DNA of 64,000 nucleotides, taken from positions 6,721,501 to 6,785,500 of the forward strand of contig NZ_CP089981.1 of NCBI RefSeq assembly GCF_021389975.1, read 5' to 3'. The stretch is from Fulvivirga ulvae (lineage in GTDB: Bacteria > Bacteroidota > Bacteroidia > Cytophagales > Cyclobacteriaceae). The notes beneath the pieces were generated by a model that saw nothing but the letters and a program-made list of their open reading frames with translations, did not search any database and was not told where the DNA came from. This document shows positions 1 through 8,354 of the stretch, one piece after another. Positions within the stretch are counted from its first letter, which is position 1. Each line of letters starts with the position of its first letter. The position numbers and the translations under genes were made by a program.

Positions 1-1717
1 CATGGAAATTAAGAAAGAAAGCATACTCCGGCCGGTATAATCTATTTCCGCTTGAGTTTCCATTTTCCAGTTGGTAATCATACTCTTTATATTGATCCCG
101 TGAATGCCCCAAACCATTGAAAAACTCAAGTCGCTTCACTCTTATGCCTCCCCCATAAAATTCCATATTGGCCAGGGAATCGTAAAAAACGTTTGGCTCG
201 TAATGTATGGTGGTACTACCTCCTGCCGGCTTGGTTACAGCTTTTAGGCTTCCCCATTGCAATTGCACGATATTCGGTTGCCCATGCTTACCCGCAATTT
301 CGATTACCCGGCCTGTATAACCTGGTAAAGGGTTATAGCGCAATCTATTGATCCCACTCAGCTCAGGGTATAAATATAGTCGCGGGTGTTTGCTTTGCGT
401 CTCCATTGTGGAATAATAACCGTAAATGTCTTTATCATTGGTATTACGGTCGGTAAGCATCGCAGTCTCAGCCTTTAGATCAACACCATAATATGAAAAG
501 TGATAAGGTAGTTCACGTAATTCTGTAGCCTGTGATATGGAGTTCAGAAAGATATGACTTCCATTTTCCGGTTCTTCATTGCTTTTAATAAAGCTGTACC
601 TGAAAATATATTTATTTAATGGCTCATCTGCACTAATCACTTTATCATAAACTGTTATCCAGTCCAACAGCATTTTCTTATACTCGTAATTCCCCGTAGG
701 TATGGCATACTTGCTATTGGCAAATTCTATTCGCTTGTTTGGTGTGTTGATAGCCTCAAGTACACGTGGAAGTGAGTGGGTTGTTTTTAGGGTATATTGG
801 CCGATGCTGTCGTATGTACTATTTACATAATTGTATGTATAGTAGTTTCTTTGCTGCTCCTCCATTGGCCAGGGTATAAAATCTTCCCCATACCATGATT
901 GCAATAAGGGTGGATTGCTGTATTCAAAACTGATCTGCTCACCATAAGCAGAGATTATTTTCGAGAGATACCACGTTTCATTAAAATGAACATACCCTTT
1001 AAAACGGTAGTATTCATCTTTAAAGAGTAGTGGTACCGGTACCTCTATATGTCCCCAGCCCTTATAGGCAGAGGTAGGGTTCTCAAAGTAATAACGGCTC
1101 CCGCTTTCATCGACTATAGTAAAACTAACAATGTTCTTGTTTTCATCACGCACATAGGAAACTTTGAAATTATTATGACCAATAAACCGGATATCACCAT
1201 TGTTATCAAATAAAAAACTGGCCTGAATACCCGGGCAGGAAATATGAAAAATATCAGGTTCCGTGTCCCTAAGGTCTCCATTACCATAAGTCCCTAATTG
1301 ACTCAAATAGTTATAATCATCTACTTCGTCGCTGCATGTTGCATAATTTGTGTCCGCAGATGGATCAAAGTTGCCGATAATGGAATAGTTGCCGTCATAA
1401 AGCCACCCTGCACGAGAATCCTCAGCATCTTTCGGCACCATATCATCAGGTAGTCCTCGAAGGGTTCTCCTTATCTCACCACCAGCATTAAGAGACCATC
1501 CGACACCTAATCTGCCTGATGGTGCCTCAACAGGAATGCCATTGCCTACATATGAAATAGATACCAGGTGAGAAAGTCTCCCATCCTGAGCTGTTAGCAA
1601 GGGTATATTTATCACTGCACTGCCGGTAAACGGATCAACATCCACAAACTCCTGCGCACATATAAGTTTCGATACCAGCAGGAGCGCCACCGGTAAAATT
1701 CGCTTCATTGATATCAT
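1..1717 (-). CDS. RHS/YD-like secreted protein, N-terminal part (runs off left edge)
   Basis: An open frame of about 572 codons starts at ATG 1717 (or ATG 1708, MKRILPVALLL) and is still open at base 1, so the C-terminal part is missing. A signal peptide ends near ICAQ. It is followed by FTGSAVINIPLL, ISYVGNGIPVEAPSGRLGVG, WSLNAGGEIRRTLRGLPDD and later WGSLKAVTKPAGGSTTIHYEP. This is the N-terminal region typical of Bacteroidota RHS/YD-repeat proteins (SpvB-like entry domain); the YD repeats and the C-terminal core or toxin would lie outside the window. It follows the 138-residue secreted protein gene after 5 bases, so the two are probably co-transcribed. Family assignment is fairly sure; whether it carries a toxin cannot be seen. 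Confidence 0.75.
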   Translation of the reverse strand, partial: MISMKRILPVALLLVSKLICAQEFVDVDPFTGSAVINIPLLTAQDGRLSHLVSISYVGNGIPVEAPSGRLGVGWSLNAGGEIRRTLRGLPDDMVPKDAEDSRAGWLYDGNYSIIGNFDPSADTNYATCSDEVDDYNYLSQLGTYGNGDLRDTEPDIFHISCPGIQASFLFDNNGDIRFIGHNNFKVSYVRDENKNIVSFTIVDESGSRYYFENPTSAYKGWGHIEVPVPLLFKDEYYRFKGYVHFNETWYLSKIISAYGEQISFEYSNPPLLQSWYGEDFIPWPMEEQQRNYYTYNYVNSTYDSIGQYTLKTTHSLPRVLEAINTPNKRIEFANSKYAIPTGNYEYKKMLLDWITVYDKVISADEPLNKYIFRYSFIKSNEEPENGSHIFLNSISQATELRELPYHFSYYGVDLKAETAMLTDRNTNDKDIYGYYSTMETQSKHPRLYLYPELSGINRLRYNPLPGYTGRVIEIAGKHGQPNIVQLQWGSLKAVTKPAGGSTTIHYEPNVFYDSLANMEFYGGGIRVKRLEFFNGLGHSRDQYKEYDYQLENGNSSGNRLYRPEYAFFLNFH

Positions 1718-1722
1718 AAGAA

Positions 1723-2139
1723 TTATTTTTTAATAGTAATGATACTCACACGGTCTGTTAATTTATTGAAAGGGTTAGACCATCTGATCGTTAAGGTTTG
1801 AGTATTCTTATCCCAGGAACCGCCATGGATGGTAAAAGGACCAAACTCAGTTTCAAATGTTGTTTCTCCTATACCTCCACAATCCATTGTAATAGTTGCA
1901 GTAATATCCTTTCCGGTATCAAAAAGCCTGAAAGTGCCTCCGGCAATATCAGAAACCTCAAACTCGTTTTCCGCGGTTTTTGTAATGGTCACGGATTCAT
2001 TTTTTCCATGATATTCTCCAACAGGATGTTTCGTTGTGCCCACCCATCCGGCATTTTCCGGTAGATTTATTACACAATCCTGGGCGGATAATTGAGAGAG
2101 AACAAAAAGAAGGAAAAGGGTCAAATAAAGATTACGCAT
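1723..2139 (-). CDS. Small secreted protein of unknown function
   Basis: 138 residues. A signal peptide (hydrophobic run to LSAQ, about residue 19) is followed by a beta-rich mature part with a pair of cysteines (DCVINLP and MDCGGIGET). The middle and end (ISDIAGGTFRLFD-type strands, FGPFTIHGGSWD, LTIRWSNPF) read like a small beta-sandwich or lipocalin-like fold, but I do not recognise a named family. The start is fixed by ATG 2139 lying 22 bases downstream of a good Bacteroidota promoter. It is the first gene of a probable two-gene operon with the RHS-like gene, so it may be an accessory or surface partner; that is inference only. Confidence 0.7.
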   Translation of the reverse strand: MRNLYLTLFLLFVLSQLSAQDCVINLPENAGWVGTTKHPVGEYHGKNESVTITKTAENEFEVSDIAGGTFRLFDTGKDITATITMDCGGIGETTFETEFGPFTIHGGSWDKNTQTLTIRWSNPFNKLTDRVSIITIKK

Positions 2140-2161
2140 ACAGTAATTCGAATTTAAGCTG

Positions 2162-2191
2162 CAAAGCTAGCCTTTTCAGAATATATAACAA
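2162..2191 (-). promoter_or_regulatory. Bacteroidota-type promoter (TTG-N19-TAGCTTTG)
   Basis: On the minus strand a -33 TTG (2191-2189) and a -7 TAGCTTTG (2169-2162) are separated by 19 bases. This matches the Bacteroidota sigma-ABfr consensus TTTG-N19-TAnnTTTG. It drives the secreted protein gene starting at 2139 and presumably the RHS-like gene behind it. Confidence 0.65.
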
Positions 2192-2522
2192 GTAAATATT
2201 AACATTTTAACATGGTGTGCATTCTGCGTGCATTGCAAATGTTTATTACATCAGTTTTTTTGAGGGTATGTATTTCCGTGAAGGTGATATCAGGGTTGTC
2301 GAGCAATATTATTGATTTTTTTATAGAGATAGCGGAATGACTGTAAAAATGAGAACGGGTAAAAAACAAAGTAACGGGATGGGGACGAATATCGAACCCT
2401 TTACCGGCTGATTGAGCGTAATTGAGCTTTTTCTGTAGGTGTGTCGCGTTGCAAACGCTACGATGAGGCTTCAACATTACAAATGTCGAAGAGCTGGGAA
2501 TTATCATCAAAATTGAACAACA
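2192..2522. other. Intergenic stretch without a supported gene
   Basis: Between the promoter at 2162-2191 and the tRNA terminator I see no convincing gene. A 115-codon minus-strand frame crosses it, but it overlaps the tRNA terminator and shows no family features. No repeat or hairpin stands out. Confidence 0.5.
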
Positions 2523-2555
2523 AAAAAGCCGATCACTTTTCAGCAATCGGCTTTT
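2523..2555 (-). terminator. Intrinsic terminator of tRNA-Glu
   Basis: The minus strand reads AAAAGCCGAT, a 12-base loop, ATCGGCTTTTT. This is a stem of about 10 bp followed by a T run, placed directly after the tRNA 3' end. Confidence 0.8.
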
Positions 2556-2557
2556 CG

Positions 2558-2629
2558 TAGCCCGTAGGGGAATCGAACCCCTGTTACCAGGATGAAAACC
2601 TGGCGTCCTAACCCCTAGACGAACGGGCC
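2558..2629 (-). tRNA. tRNA-Glu (anticodon TTC)
   Basis: Full cloverleaf on the minus strand. The acceptor GGCCCGT pairs with ACGGGCT (first pair G-U). The D arm contains TAGGGGTTAGGA. The anticodon stem CCAGG/CCTGG encloses TTTTCAT (anticodon TTC). The T arm is CAGGGGTTCGATTCCCCT. The discriminator base is A and CCA is not encoded. A terminator follows immediately. Confidence 0.95.
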
Positions 2630-2733
2630 ATTTTGAAATGGTGATGCAAAGATATATTCCCGTTTTTTAAATGCAAACCCTTGATTGAAAATTTTTAAAA
2701 AAAATTTCAACGATTTTTAAAACAGCTATTTAA

Positions 2734-2764
2734 TTGGTTTTACATCAACCGTATTGTATTTTTG
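2734..2764 (+). promoter_or_regulatory. Bacteroidota-type promoter of gap (TTG-N20-TATTTTTG)
   Basis: TTG at 2734-2736 and TATTTTTG at 2757-2764, spaced by 20 bases, match the -33/-7 consensus of Bacteroidota. The predicted start of transcription (about 2771) leaves a leader of about 30 bases before ATG 2802. This rules out an in-frame TTG at 2754 as the start codon. Confidence 0.75.
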
Positions 2765-2801
2765 CCCGCGAAATATAACAGTAACTATAACCCACCTAAT
2801 A

Positions 2802-3791
2802 ATGACTAAAGTTGCAATAAACGGTTTTGGAAGAATAGGCCGATTGGCTTTCAAATCATTACTGCAAAAGGACAATGTTGAAGTAGTAGCCATCAATGAT
2901 CTTACTGATATCGCTACACTTGCCCACCTGCTTAAGTATGATTCTATCCACGGTAGATTTGACGGCACAGTTGAAACTACAAAAGACGGACTTAAGGTAA
3001 ATGGCAAGGACATTAAAGTTTTAGCAGAAAGGGACCCCGCTCAATTGCCATGGGGAGATATGAAGGTAGATATCGTACTTGAATCTACAGGAAGATTTGT
3101 TGACGAAGAAGGTTCTAAAAAACATATAACAGCAGGAGCAAAGAAAGTAGTAATATCAGCTCCTGCAAAAGGAAACATCCCAACCGTTGTACTTGGGGTA
3201 AATGACGACATTATCACCGGTAGCGAAGAAGTGCTTTCAAATGCTTCTTGTACTACCAACTGCCTGGCTCCCGTAGCAAAGGTATTGAACGACAACTTTG
3301 GCCTGGAAAGCGGATTTATTACAACTATCCACGCCTACACCTCAGACCAAAGCTTGCAGGACGGACCTCACAAAGACCTGAGAAGAGCAAGGGCTGCTGC
3401 AATCAATATTGTACCTACTACAACAGGTGCTGCCAAAGCAGTGGGTTTAGTGTTGCCAGAACTTAAGGGAAAATTGGATGGTAACGCCGTTCGTGTACCA
3501 ACTCCAACCGGTTCTTTAACTGACCTTGTTTGTACTTTGAGCAAAGAAGTATCTGCCGAAGAGATTAATGCTGCTATGAAAGCTGCTGCAGAAGGACCAA
3601 TGAAAGGTATCCTGGAGTATACTGAAGATCCTATTGTTTCTACAGACATCATCGGAAATCCTCACTCTTCGATCTTTGATTCGCAAATGACTTCTACCAA
3701 TGGTAAATTGGTAAAAGTTGTAAGCTGGTACGATAATGAGGCTGGATACTCTAACAGGGTTGCTGACCTGATTTCAAGACTTGGTAAATAA
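2802..3791 (+). CDS. gap: Type I glyceraldehyde-3-phosphate dehydrogenase
   Basis: 329 residues, the usual length for the family. It catalyses the NAD-dependent phosphorylating oxidation of glyceraldehyde 3-phosphate in cytosolic glycolysis and gluconeogenesis. The N-terminal Rossmann motif KVAINGFGRIGR, the catalytic cysteine in SNASCTTNCLAP (about residue 150), HAYTSDQ and the C-terminal SWYDNEAGYSNRV are all present. The start ATG 2802 is chosen over an upstream in-frame TTG because the TTG lies inside the promoter and the family begins at MTKVAINGF. It is a single-gene unit, with its own promoter and a strong bidirectional terminator behind it. Confidence 0.97.
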   Translation: MTKVAINGFGRIGRLAFKSLLQKDNVEVVAINDLTDIATLAHLLKYDSIHGRFDGTVETTKDGLKVNGKDIKVLAERDPAQLPWGDMKVDIVLESTGRFVDEEGSKKHITAGAKKVVISAPAKGNIPTVVLGVNDDIITGSEEVLSNASCTTNCLAPVAKVLNDNFGLESGFITTIHAYTSDQSLQDGPHKDLRRARAAAINIVPTTTGAAKAVGLVLPELKGKLDGNAVRVPTPTGSLTDLVCTLSKEVSAEEINAAMKAAAEGPMKGILEYTEDPIVSTDIIGNPHSSIFDSQMTSTNGKLVKVVSWYDNEAGYSNRVADLISRLGK

Positions 3792-3810
3792 ATAAAGCTA
3801 CGCTTTTATA

Positions 3811-3849
3811 AAAAGCCCGGGATCAAAAATTGATCCCGGGCTTTTTTTA
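3811..3849. terminator. Bidirectional intrinsic terminator between gap and yebC
   Basis: AAAAAGCCCGGGATCA, four bases, then TTGATCCCGGGCTTTTTTT: a GC-rich stem of about 15 bp flanked by A and T runs. It can end both gap (+) and the convergent yebC (-). Confidence 0.92.
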
Positions 3850-3871
3850 GACCGCTCCCTTTTAACAACGG

Positions 3872-4615
3872 TTAAGTTAATGATTCCATCTGCGATTCTG
3901 AAGCCTCCAGGTTATGATACACCTTCTGTACATCATCATCATCATCCAGGGCATCAATCAACTTGATTACTCCTTCGAACTGCTCATTGTCCAATGAAAC
4001 TGTAGTAGTAGGTATACGTTGAAGTTCAGCGGTTTCGACCTCCAGTTCTAACTCATCCAGTTTTTCCTGCATATTTCCAAAATCCTCCATAGCACTGGTA
4101 ACCTCAATATAGTCCTCGTTAAAAGAGACATCTTCAGCGCCGCCATCAATTAGCTCCAGTGTGAACTCATCTTTATCCATATCCTCCCGCTGTTTGATGA
4201 GGAATATACCTTTTCGCTCAAACATATAATCCACAGAGCCATTCACCCCTAAGCTCCCTCCATATTTACTGAAAAGAGATCTGACGCTGGCTACGGTACG
4301 ATTCAAATTATCAGTTGTGCATTCTACAAATACGGCAACACCAAATGGGGCATATCCCTCATAGGTCAGTTCTTCATAATCAGCTCCGTCACCATCAGAT
4401 TTCTTTATCGCTCTCTCAATATTCTCCTTTGGCATATTTTGTCCTTTGGCATTCTGGATTGCCAGACGTAATCTTGGATTAGCCTCAGGATCGGCCCCTC
4501 CCTCCTTCACTGCTACAGAAATTTCCTTAATGAGTTTGGTAAACACCTTCCCCCTCCTGGCATCCAGTGCCCCTTTTTTCCTTTTAATGGTTGACCATTT
4601 ACTATGTCCTGACAT
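3872..4615 (-). CDS. yebC: YebC/PmpR (TACO1) family protein
   Basis: 247 residues, with the family signature start MSGHSKWSTIKRKKGALDAR and the conserved KVFTKLIKEI, ARRGK and VEVTSAMEDFG-type segments. The family was long annotated as transcriptional regulators. Recent work on bacterial YebC and mitochondrial TACO1 places members at the ribosome, aiding translation of difficult (proline-rich) stretches. Which role applies here cannot be read from sequence. It is convergent with gap and shares its terminator. The upstream EamA gene ends 25 bases before its start, on the same strand, so co-transcription is plausible. Confidence 0.93.
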   Translation of the reverse strand: MSGHSKWSTIKRKKGALDARRGKVFTKLIKEISVAVKEGGADPEANPRLRLAIQNAKGQNMPKENIERAIKKSDGDGADYEELTYEGYAPFGVAVFVECTTDNLNRTVASVRSLFSKYGGSLGVNGSVDYMFERKGIFLIKQREDMDKDEFTLELIDGGAEDVSFNEDYIEVTSAMEDFGNMQEKLDELELEVETAELQRIPTTTVSLDNEQFEGVIKLIDALDDDDDVQKVYHNLEASESQMESLT

Positions 4616-4639
4616 AATTCTTCTCCTTATCTCAATAAA

Positions 4640-5494
4640 TTAATCTATTTTTTTGGATGCCAGATGGTGTTTATACCAGATGTTCAGTATCACTCCGGTT
4701 AAAACCACCAGCATACCAACATAAGTCATAAAGTTAAAGGTTTCTTCAAATATCACCCAACCAAACGCCAGTGCATAAATGATGTTGATGTACTTCAGGC
4801 TGGCTACTTTTGATAATTCCTCCACCTGATATGCCTTGGTCATAAAGTATTGGGCAACCTGCGTAAGTACACCGATGAGTAGAAGCAACAGCCACTCCCA
4901 GCCCTCGGGATTGACCCAGTCAAAGGCTGAAATGGCACCTGTAACAGGCAGAGTAACCAGGGGAAAGTAAAAAACAATTACCAAAGGGTGTTCGCTGGTA
5001 TTGAGTTTTCTAATAAAATTATATGCCAAACCCGAAAACAGGGCTGCAATTACTCCAATACCTAAGTAAAAGGGTGTAAGGCGCGGATCAAACCCCTGAA
5101 TTATGATTATCCCGGCAAAGGCCATGACAAAAAATAACCATTGAAGCGGCTTTACCCTTTCCTTTACAATAAAAACCCCCAAAATAGAGGTAAAAATCGG
5201 AGACAGAAACTGGATGGTAACAGCAGATGCCAGAGGTATGGCCTGAATAGTAGCAAAATATAAGATAAGAGCCACCGCACCACTTGCCCCTCTAAACAGC
5301 AGGATCCTCTTGTTTTTGCCCCAAATATTAACACCACTTGTCTTTAAGAAGGCATAACTTAAAATAAGCGATACCAAAGATCTGAAAAAAACGATTTCAA
5401 CAGCGGGTATGTCGGGCACCATTTTAACAAACACATTCATCAGGGCAAAGAAAAACCCTGCTATCACCATATACCTGACCCCTTTTGTAAACAT
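4640..5494 (-). CDS. EamA/DMT-family transporter
   Basis: 284 residues with about ten hydrophobic segments arranged as two EamA repeats (first half up to about residue 140, second half from FDPRLTPFYLGIGVIAALFS). Motifs such as EIVFFRSLVSLILSY, RGASGAVALILYFATIQAIP and SAVTIQFLSPIFTSILGVF are typical of the drug/metabolite transporter (RhaT/YdcZ-like) group. An inner-membrane exporter or importer of small metabolites is expected; the substrate cannot be inferred. The C-terminus is short and basic (KHHLASKK). It lies upstream of yebC on the same strand and is divergent from the Lgt-like gene. Confidence 0.85.
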   Translation of the reverse strand: MFTKGVRYMVIAGFFFALMNVFVKMVPDIPAVEIVFFRSLVSLILSYAFLKTSGVNIWGKNKRILLFRGASGAVALILYFATIQAIPLASAVTIQFLSPIFTSILGVFIVKERVKPLQWLFFVMAFAGIIIIQGFDPRLTPFYLGIGVIAALFSGLAYNFIRKLNTSEHPLVIVFYFPLVTLPVTGAISAFDWVNPEGWEWLLLLLIGVLTQVAQYFMTKAYQVEELSKVASLKYINIIYALAFGWVIFEETFNFMTYVGMLVVLTGVILNIWYKHHLASKKID

Positions 5495-5531
5495 GATTGC
5501 AAATAAGAAGTAAAAGAGTGAGAAAGGAAAT

Positions 5532-5539
5532 TATATTTG
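5532..5539 (+). promoter_or_regulatory. Possible -7 promoter element (TATATTTG)
   Basis: TATATTTG fits TAnnTTTG and lies 63 bases upstream of the Lgt-like start codon. No clear -33 TTG is seen at the expected distance, so this is tentative. Confidence 0.35.
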
Positions 5540-5602
5540 TAAGTTGTCGCCCGAACAGTATAATGTCCATATCCAACATCAATCTTAGCAAACGATAATC
5601 AG

Positions 5603-6406
5603 ATGCACCCTGAACTCTTTAAAATACCACTGCCAAGCTTCCTTGAAGGACTTTTCGGTGAATACTTTACCATTTATTCGTATGGGTTCTTTATTGTCAT
5701 TGGAGCAGTTTTAGGGGTTACGTATGTGGCATATGAAAGCAAAAGGTTATTCAATCTGTCATTTGACAAAATCAATTCACTATTTCTGATCCTGCTTGTA
5801 GCGGCTATAGTTGGTGGGAAGGTATTTCTGTTTTTCGAAAAACCACTTTATTACCTGGATCACCCCTCAGCTCTCCTAACAGGGAAAGGCTTCGTTTTTT
5901 ACGGCTCTCTCCTTTTCACCATCCCTGCTATGCTAGTTTTCTTTAAAAAGAATAATCTGCCGGCACTGCGTATGCTGGATATCATGGCTATTACCACCTG
6001 CATAGTCCATTTCTTTGGGCGGATCGGGTGTTTCATGGCTGGCTGCTGTCATGGGATAGAATGGCACGGGCCCCTGGCTGTAACGTATTCAAATCCGGCC
6101 TGCCTTGCCCCTTTACATACTCCGATGCATCCTACACAATTATATAGTGCTGCAATGATATTTGTAATACTACTCATATTGCTTATCATCAAAAAGTACA
6201 AAAATTTTAACGGTCAATTGTTTCTGTTATATCTGATGCTTTATGCTTGCGGCAGGTCTGTAATTGAAATATTCAGAGGCGATATAAGCAGAGGTTATGT
6301 TATTGAAAATTATATATCACATTCTCAATTTATTTCTATATTGGTATTTTTAGTCACTTTGTATTTCTATTTCAACATTAAAAGCAAGAAAAAAATGGAA
6401 TCCTGA
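5603..6406 (+). CDS. Prolipoprotein diacylglyceryl transferase family membrane protein (Lgt-like, divergent)
   Basis: 267 residues, with about seven membrane segments. Lgt transfers diacylglycerol from phosphatidylglycerol to the lipobox cysteine of prolipoproteins in the inner membrane. Family features are GRIGCFMAGCCHG (residues 139-151), HPTQLYSA (typical of the loop before the last helices) and the C-terminal EIFRGD. The first part of the signature, GRIG, is kept. However, the residue matching the asparagine of E. coli GRIGN is cysteine, and the segment FYGSLL (about 99-104) has tyrosine where E. coli Lgt has the essential H103. It may therefore be a paralogue with another acyl or head-group substrate rather than the housekeeping enzyme. 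Confidence 0.75.
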   Translation: MHPELFKIPLPSFLEGLFGEYFTIYSYGFFIVIGAVLGVTYVAYESKRLFNLSFDKINSLFLILLVAAIVGGKVFLFFEKPLYYLDHPSALLTGKGFVFYGSLLFTIPAMLVFFKKNNLPALRMLDIMAITTCIVHFFGRIGCFMAGCCHGIEWHGPLAVTYSNPACLAPLHTPMHPTQLYSAAMIFVILLILLIIKKYKNFNGQLFLLYLMLYACGRSVIEIFRGDISRGYVIENYISHSQFISILVFLVTLYFYFNIKSKKKMES

Positions 6407-6478
6407 GAATTTCCTTCCATGCATATTCGTTAACTTTACTATCCGCCTCTTTAAAAATTAACTTAGTTGAGTCATCAC

Positions 6479-7717
6479 ATGCTTGATTATTACAAAATAT
6501 TAGGCATTCCGCAAGCTGCTGATTATAGTATAGTTAAAGCAGCCTACAAGAAACTGGCACTAAAATACCATCCGGACAGAAATCCGGGCAATAAAGCAGC
6601 AGAAGAATTTTTCAAAGTTATCAATGAGGCTCATCAGCTATTATCAAAGCCTGAAAAAAAATCACAGTATGACCTGCTGCTGCAATATTATTATCAGCAA
6701 TACCAACAAAAGGAACCCGCCCAAAAAGAATATTATAAACATGCGGCGAATAAAAGTAATTACAGAAGCGTATATGATCGATATGGAAAAACCAGCTGGA
6801 GGAATATACCAAACTACAAAACAGCTCCTACTTACCGTGTGGATCGCAATTATTTTAAAATACAATTTGTAACACTGGCTTCAGTTACATTTATAGCATT
6901 CTTTATAATCGGAATATCAAAATACAACCAACACCTTAAGGATGTAGAAGCCACTGAACTTAAGAAAAAGAATGAAAAGGTACTCTCTGACGCCAAGTCA
7001 TTGTATAATAAAGGTCAATACCGCCTGGCACTGACTACGATTGAGAACCTGATTCATCAGAATCCAATAGAGCCTCAGTTTTACCGGGAAAAGGAAAGCA
7101 TGGTGGCCAGCCTAACTGCCTTAACCACTCAATTATATAGAAAGGCAGAGTACTCAACTGCAATCAGAAACCTGGAAGTTCTCCGCGATTATCAGTCTCC
7201 AATGCGCCTGGCCACATGGAAAATGATCGCCGACTGCAATCTGCAGTTAAAGGAATATGGTAAGGCCATCCATGCACTCGAATATATCCTTATAAGGGAT
7301 AAAAGTAATATAGATCTGGTAGTTAAGGTAGGAGATATCTATTTTGACAATCTGCAAAAAAGTGAAAAAGCACTGGAATACTATACCAGGGCCAAATATC
7401 TGTTTAAGGAATTTCAGAGTGCTTCATACGGAGAGGCCTTTGAACTGATAATGCCAGCAGAAAAAACACCTGAGATTTATTACGAATTATTTATGAAGCG
7501 TGCCGAAGCCAACAAAGCGCTGGGTGACTATGAAGAAGCTGTAACAGATTATAACTGGGCCATCTTCCTGCGGCCGGAAAGAAGTGAAGCGTACCTGCTA
7601 AGAGGAGACTGCCGTATCAGGCAAGGCAATAATGGCAAAGCATGCAGAGATTGGGCGAGAGCATCTGAGCTGGGTAATGCTGATGCGCATATCCGGCGCA
7701 ACAAATCTTGCTTGTAG
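6479..7717 (+). CDS. DnaJ-domain membrane protein with TPR repeats
   Basis: 412 residues from ATG 6479 (an upstream in-frame TTG is rejected because J domains begin just before DYYKILGI). Residues 1-65 form a J domain with the HPD motif in KYHPDRNPGNKAAEEFF. A linker rich in Y, Q and K follows. A single membrane helix (VTLASVTFIAFFIIGIS) lies near residues 130-150. The rest is TPR-like helical repeats, including LGDYEEAVTDYNWAIFLRPE. The layout suggests a membrane-tethered co-chaperone that presents Hsp70 to clients or assembles a complex through its TPRs. Which side of the membrane each part faces is inferred: a J domain must be cytoplasmic, which puts the TPRs in the periplasm. Confidence 0.85.
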   Translation: MLDYYKILGIPQAADYSIVKAAYKKLALKYHPDRNPGNKAAEEFFKVINEAHQLLSKPEKKSQYDLLLQYYYQQYQQKEPAQKEYYKHAANKSNYRSVYDRYGKTSWRNIPNYKTAPTYRVDRNYFKIQFVTLASVTFIAFFIIGISKYNQHLKDVEATELKKKNEKVLSDAKSLYNKGQYRLALTTIENLIHQNPIEPQFYREKESMVASLTALTTQLYRKAEYSTAIRNLEVLRDYQSPMRLATWKMIADCNLQLKEYGKAIHALEYILIRDKSNIDLVVKVGDIYFDNLQKSEKALEYYTRAKYLFKEFQSASYGEAFELIMPAEKTPEIYYELFMKRAEANKALGDYEEAVTDYNWAIFLRPERSEAYLLRGDCRIRQGNNGKACRDWARASELGNADAHIRRNKSCL

Positions 7718-7816
7718 CGTGTTTTAATTAAAATAAGCCGTTAAACAACAACTATTGCCAACAAATCTTTTTTTACATTGCATAACTCCGTATTTTTAAC
7801 ATTAAATTCCTGAGGT

Positions 7817-8254
7817 ATGGATCAATTGAATAAAGAAGAGCTCAAGTCTGTAAAACGAAGTTTTTTCAACCTTCTGGCTCTGTTTCTGGGAAACAAACAA
7901 GTAGAAAGCAAGTATGTCGGCTGCCTGCTCAAATGGAGCGCCCAGTTAAACTTAACCCATGATGACCTGCATCATATTGAGGGTAACTTCGATAAACTAA
8001 AATACATTGAGCCCGGGGACAGACTTTCAAAAATGGAGGCTATATATCACCTGGTACATATGATATATATTGACAATATAGTTGAAGACATTGAACTGGA
8101 AGTAGCAGCTATATATGCTGAGAAGCTCGGTTTCGATGCTTCAGTCGTAGGTGAGCTATTTAAATCCATCGCCACAGCACCCTATGATGGCAAAACTACA
8201 GGAGAGGTACGAAAAGAGGTAAAAGAATTTCTTGAGCTTTACAATATGGAGTAG
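7817..8254 (+). CDS. TerB-like all-helical protein of unknown function
   Basis: 145 residues with no signal peptide or membrane helix, so a cytoplasmic protein. The pattern LSKMEAIYHLVHMIYIDNIVEDIELEVAAIYAEKLGFD resembles the TerB-type helical fold (start of a helix pair, acidic DNIVEDIE loop, then a second helix). The family match is by pattern only. ATG 7817 follows a short AT-rich gap. It stands between the DnaJ-TPR gene and the large secreted protein, on the same strand, with no clear operon link. Function unknown. Confidence 0.65.
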   Translation: MDQLNKEELKSVKRSFFNLLALFLGNKQVESKYVGCLLKWSAQLNLTHDDLHHIEGNFDKLKYIEPGDRLSKMEAIYHLVHMIYIDNIVEDIELEVAAIYAEKLGFDASVVGELFKSIATAPYDGKTTGEVRKEVKEFLELYNME

Positions 8255-8326
8255 TTCAATATTTCGCCAACCAATTTTTCAATTCAATAATATTTCATAA
8301 TGTAAGGTTTTGACCAAATTTCTTGT

Positions 8327-8334
8327 TAAATTTG
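8327..8334 (+). promoter_or_regulatory. Likely -7 promoter element (TAAATTTG)
   Basis: TAAATTTG matches TAnnTTTG and lies 20 bases before ATG 8355. The nearest TTG upstream (8310-8312) is only 14 bases away, so the -33 element is poor. The placement argues for ATG 8355 as start of the large secreted protein. Confidence 0.5.
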
Positions 8335-8354
8335 CGTTTTTTAAATCGTACATT

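Noticed and set aside
2380..2420. A stretch (cgaatatcgaaccctttacc) that recalls a tRNA T arm
   Set aside because: No cloverleaf can be completed around it. At most a decayed fragment, not reported as a gene.
2199..2546. 115-codon minus-strand frame upstream of the first secreted gene
   Set aside because: It overlaps the tRNA-Glu terminator, has no family features, and its amino-acid make-up looks random.
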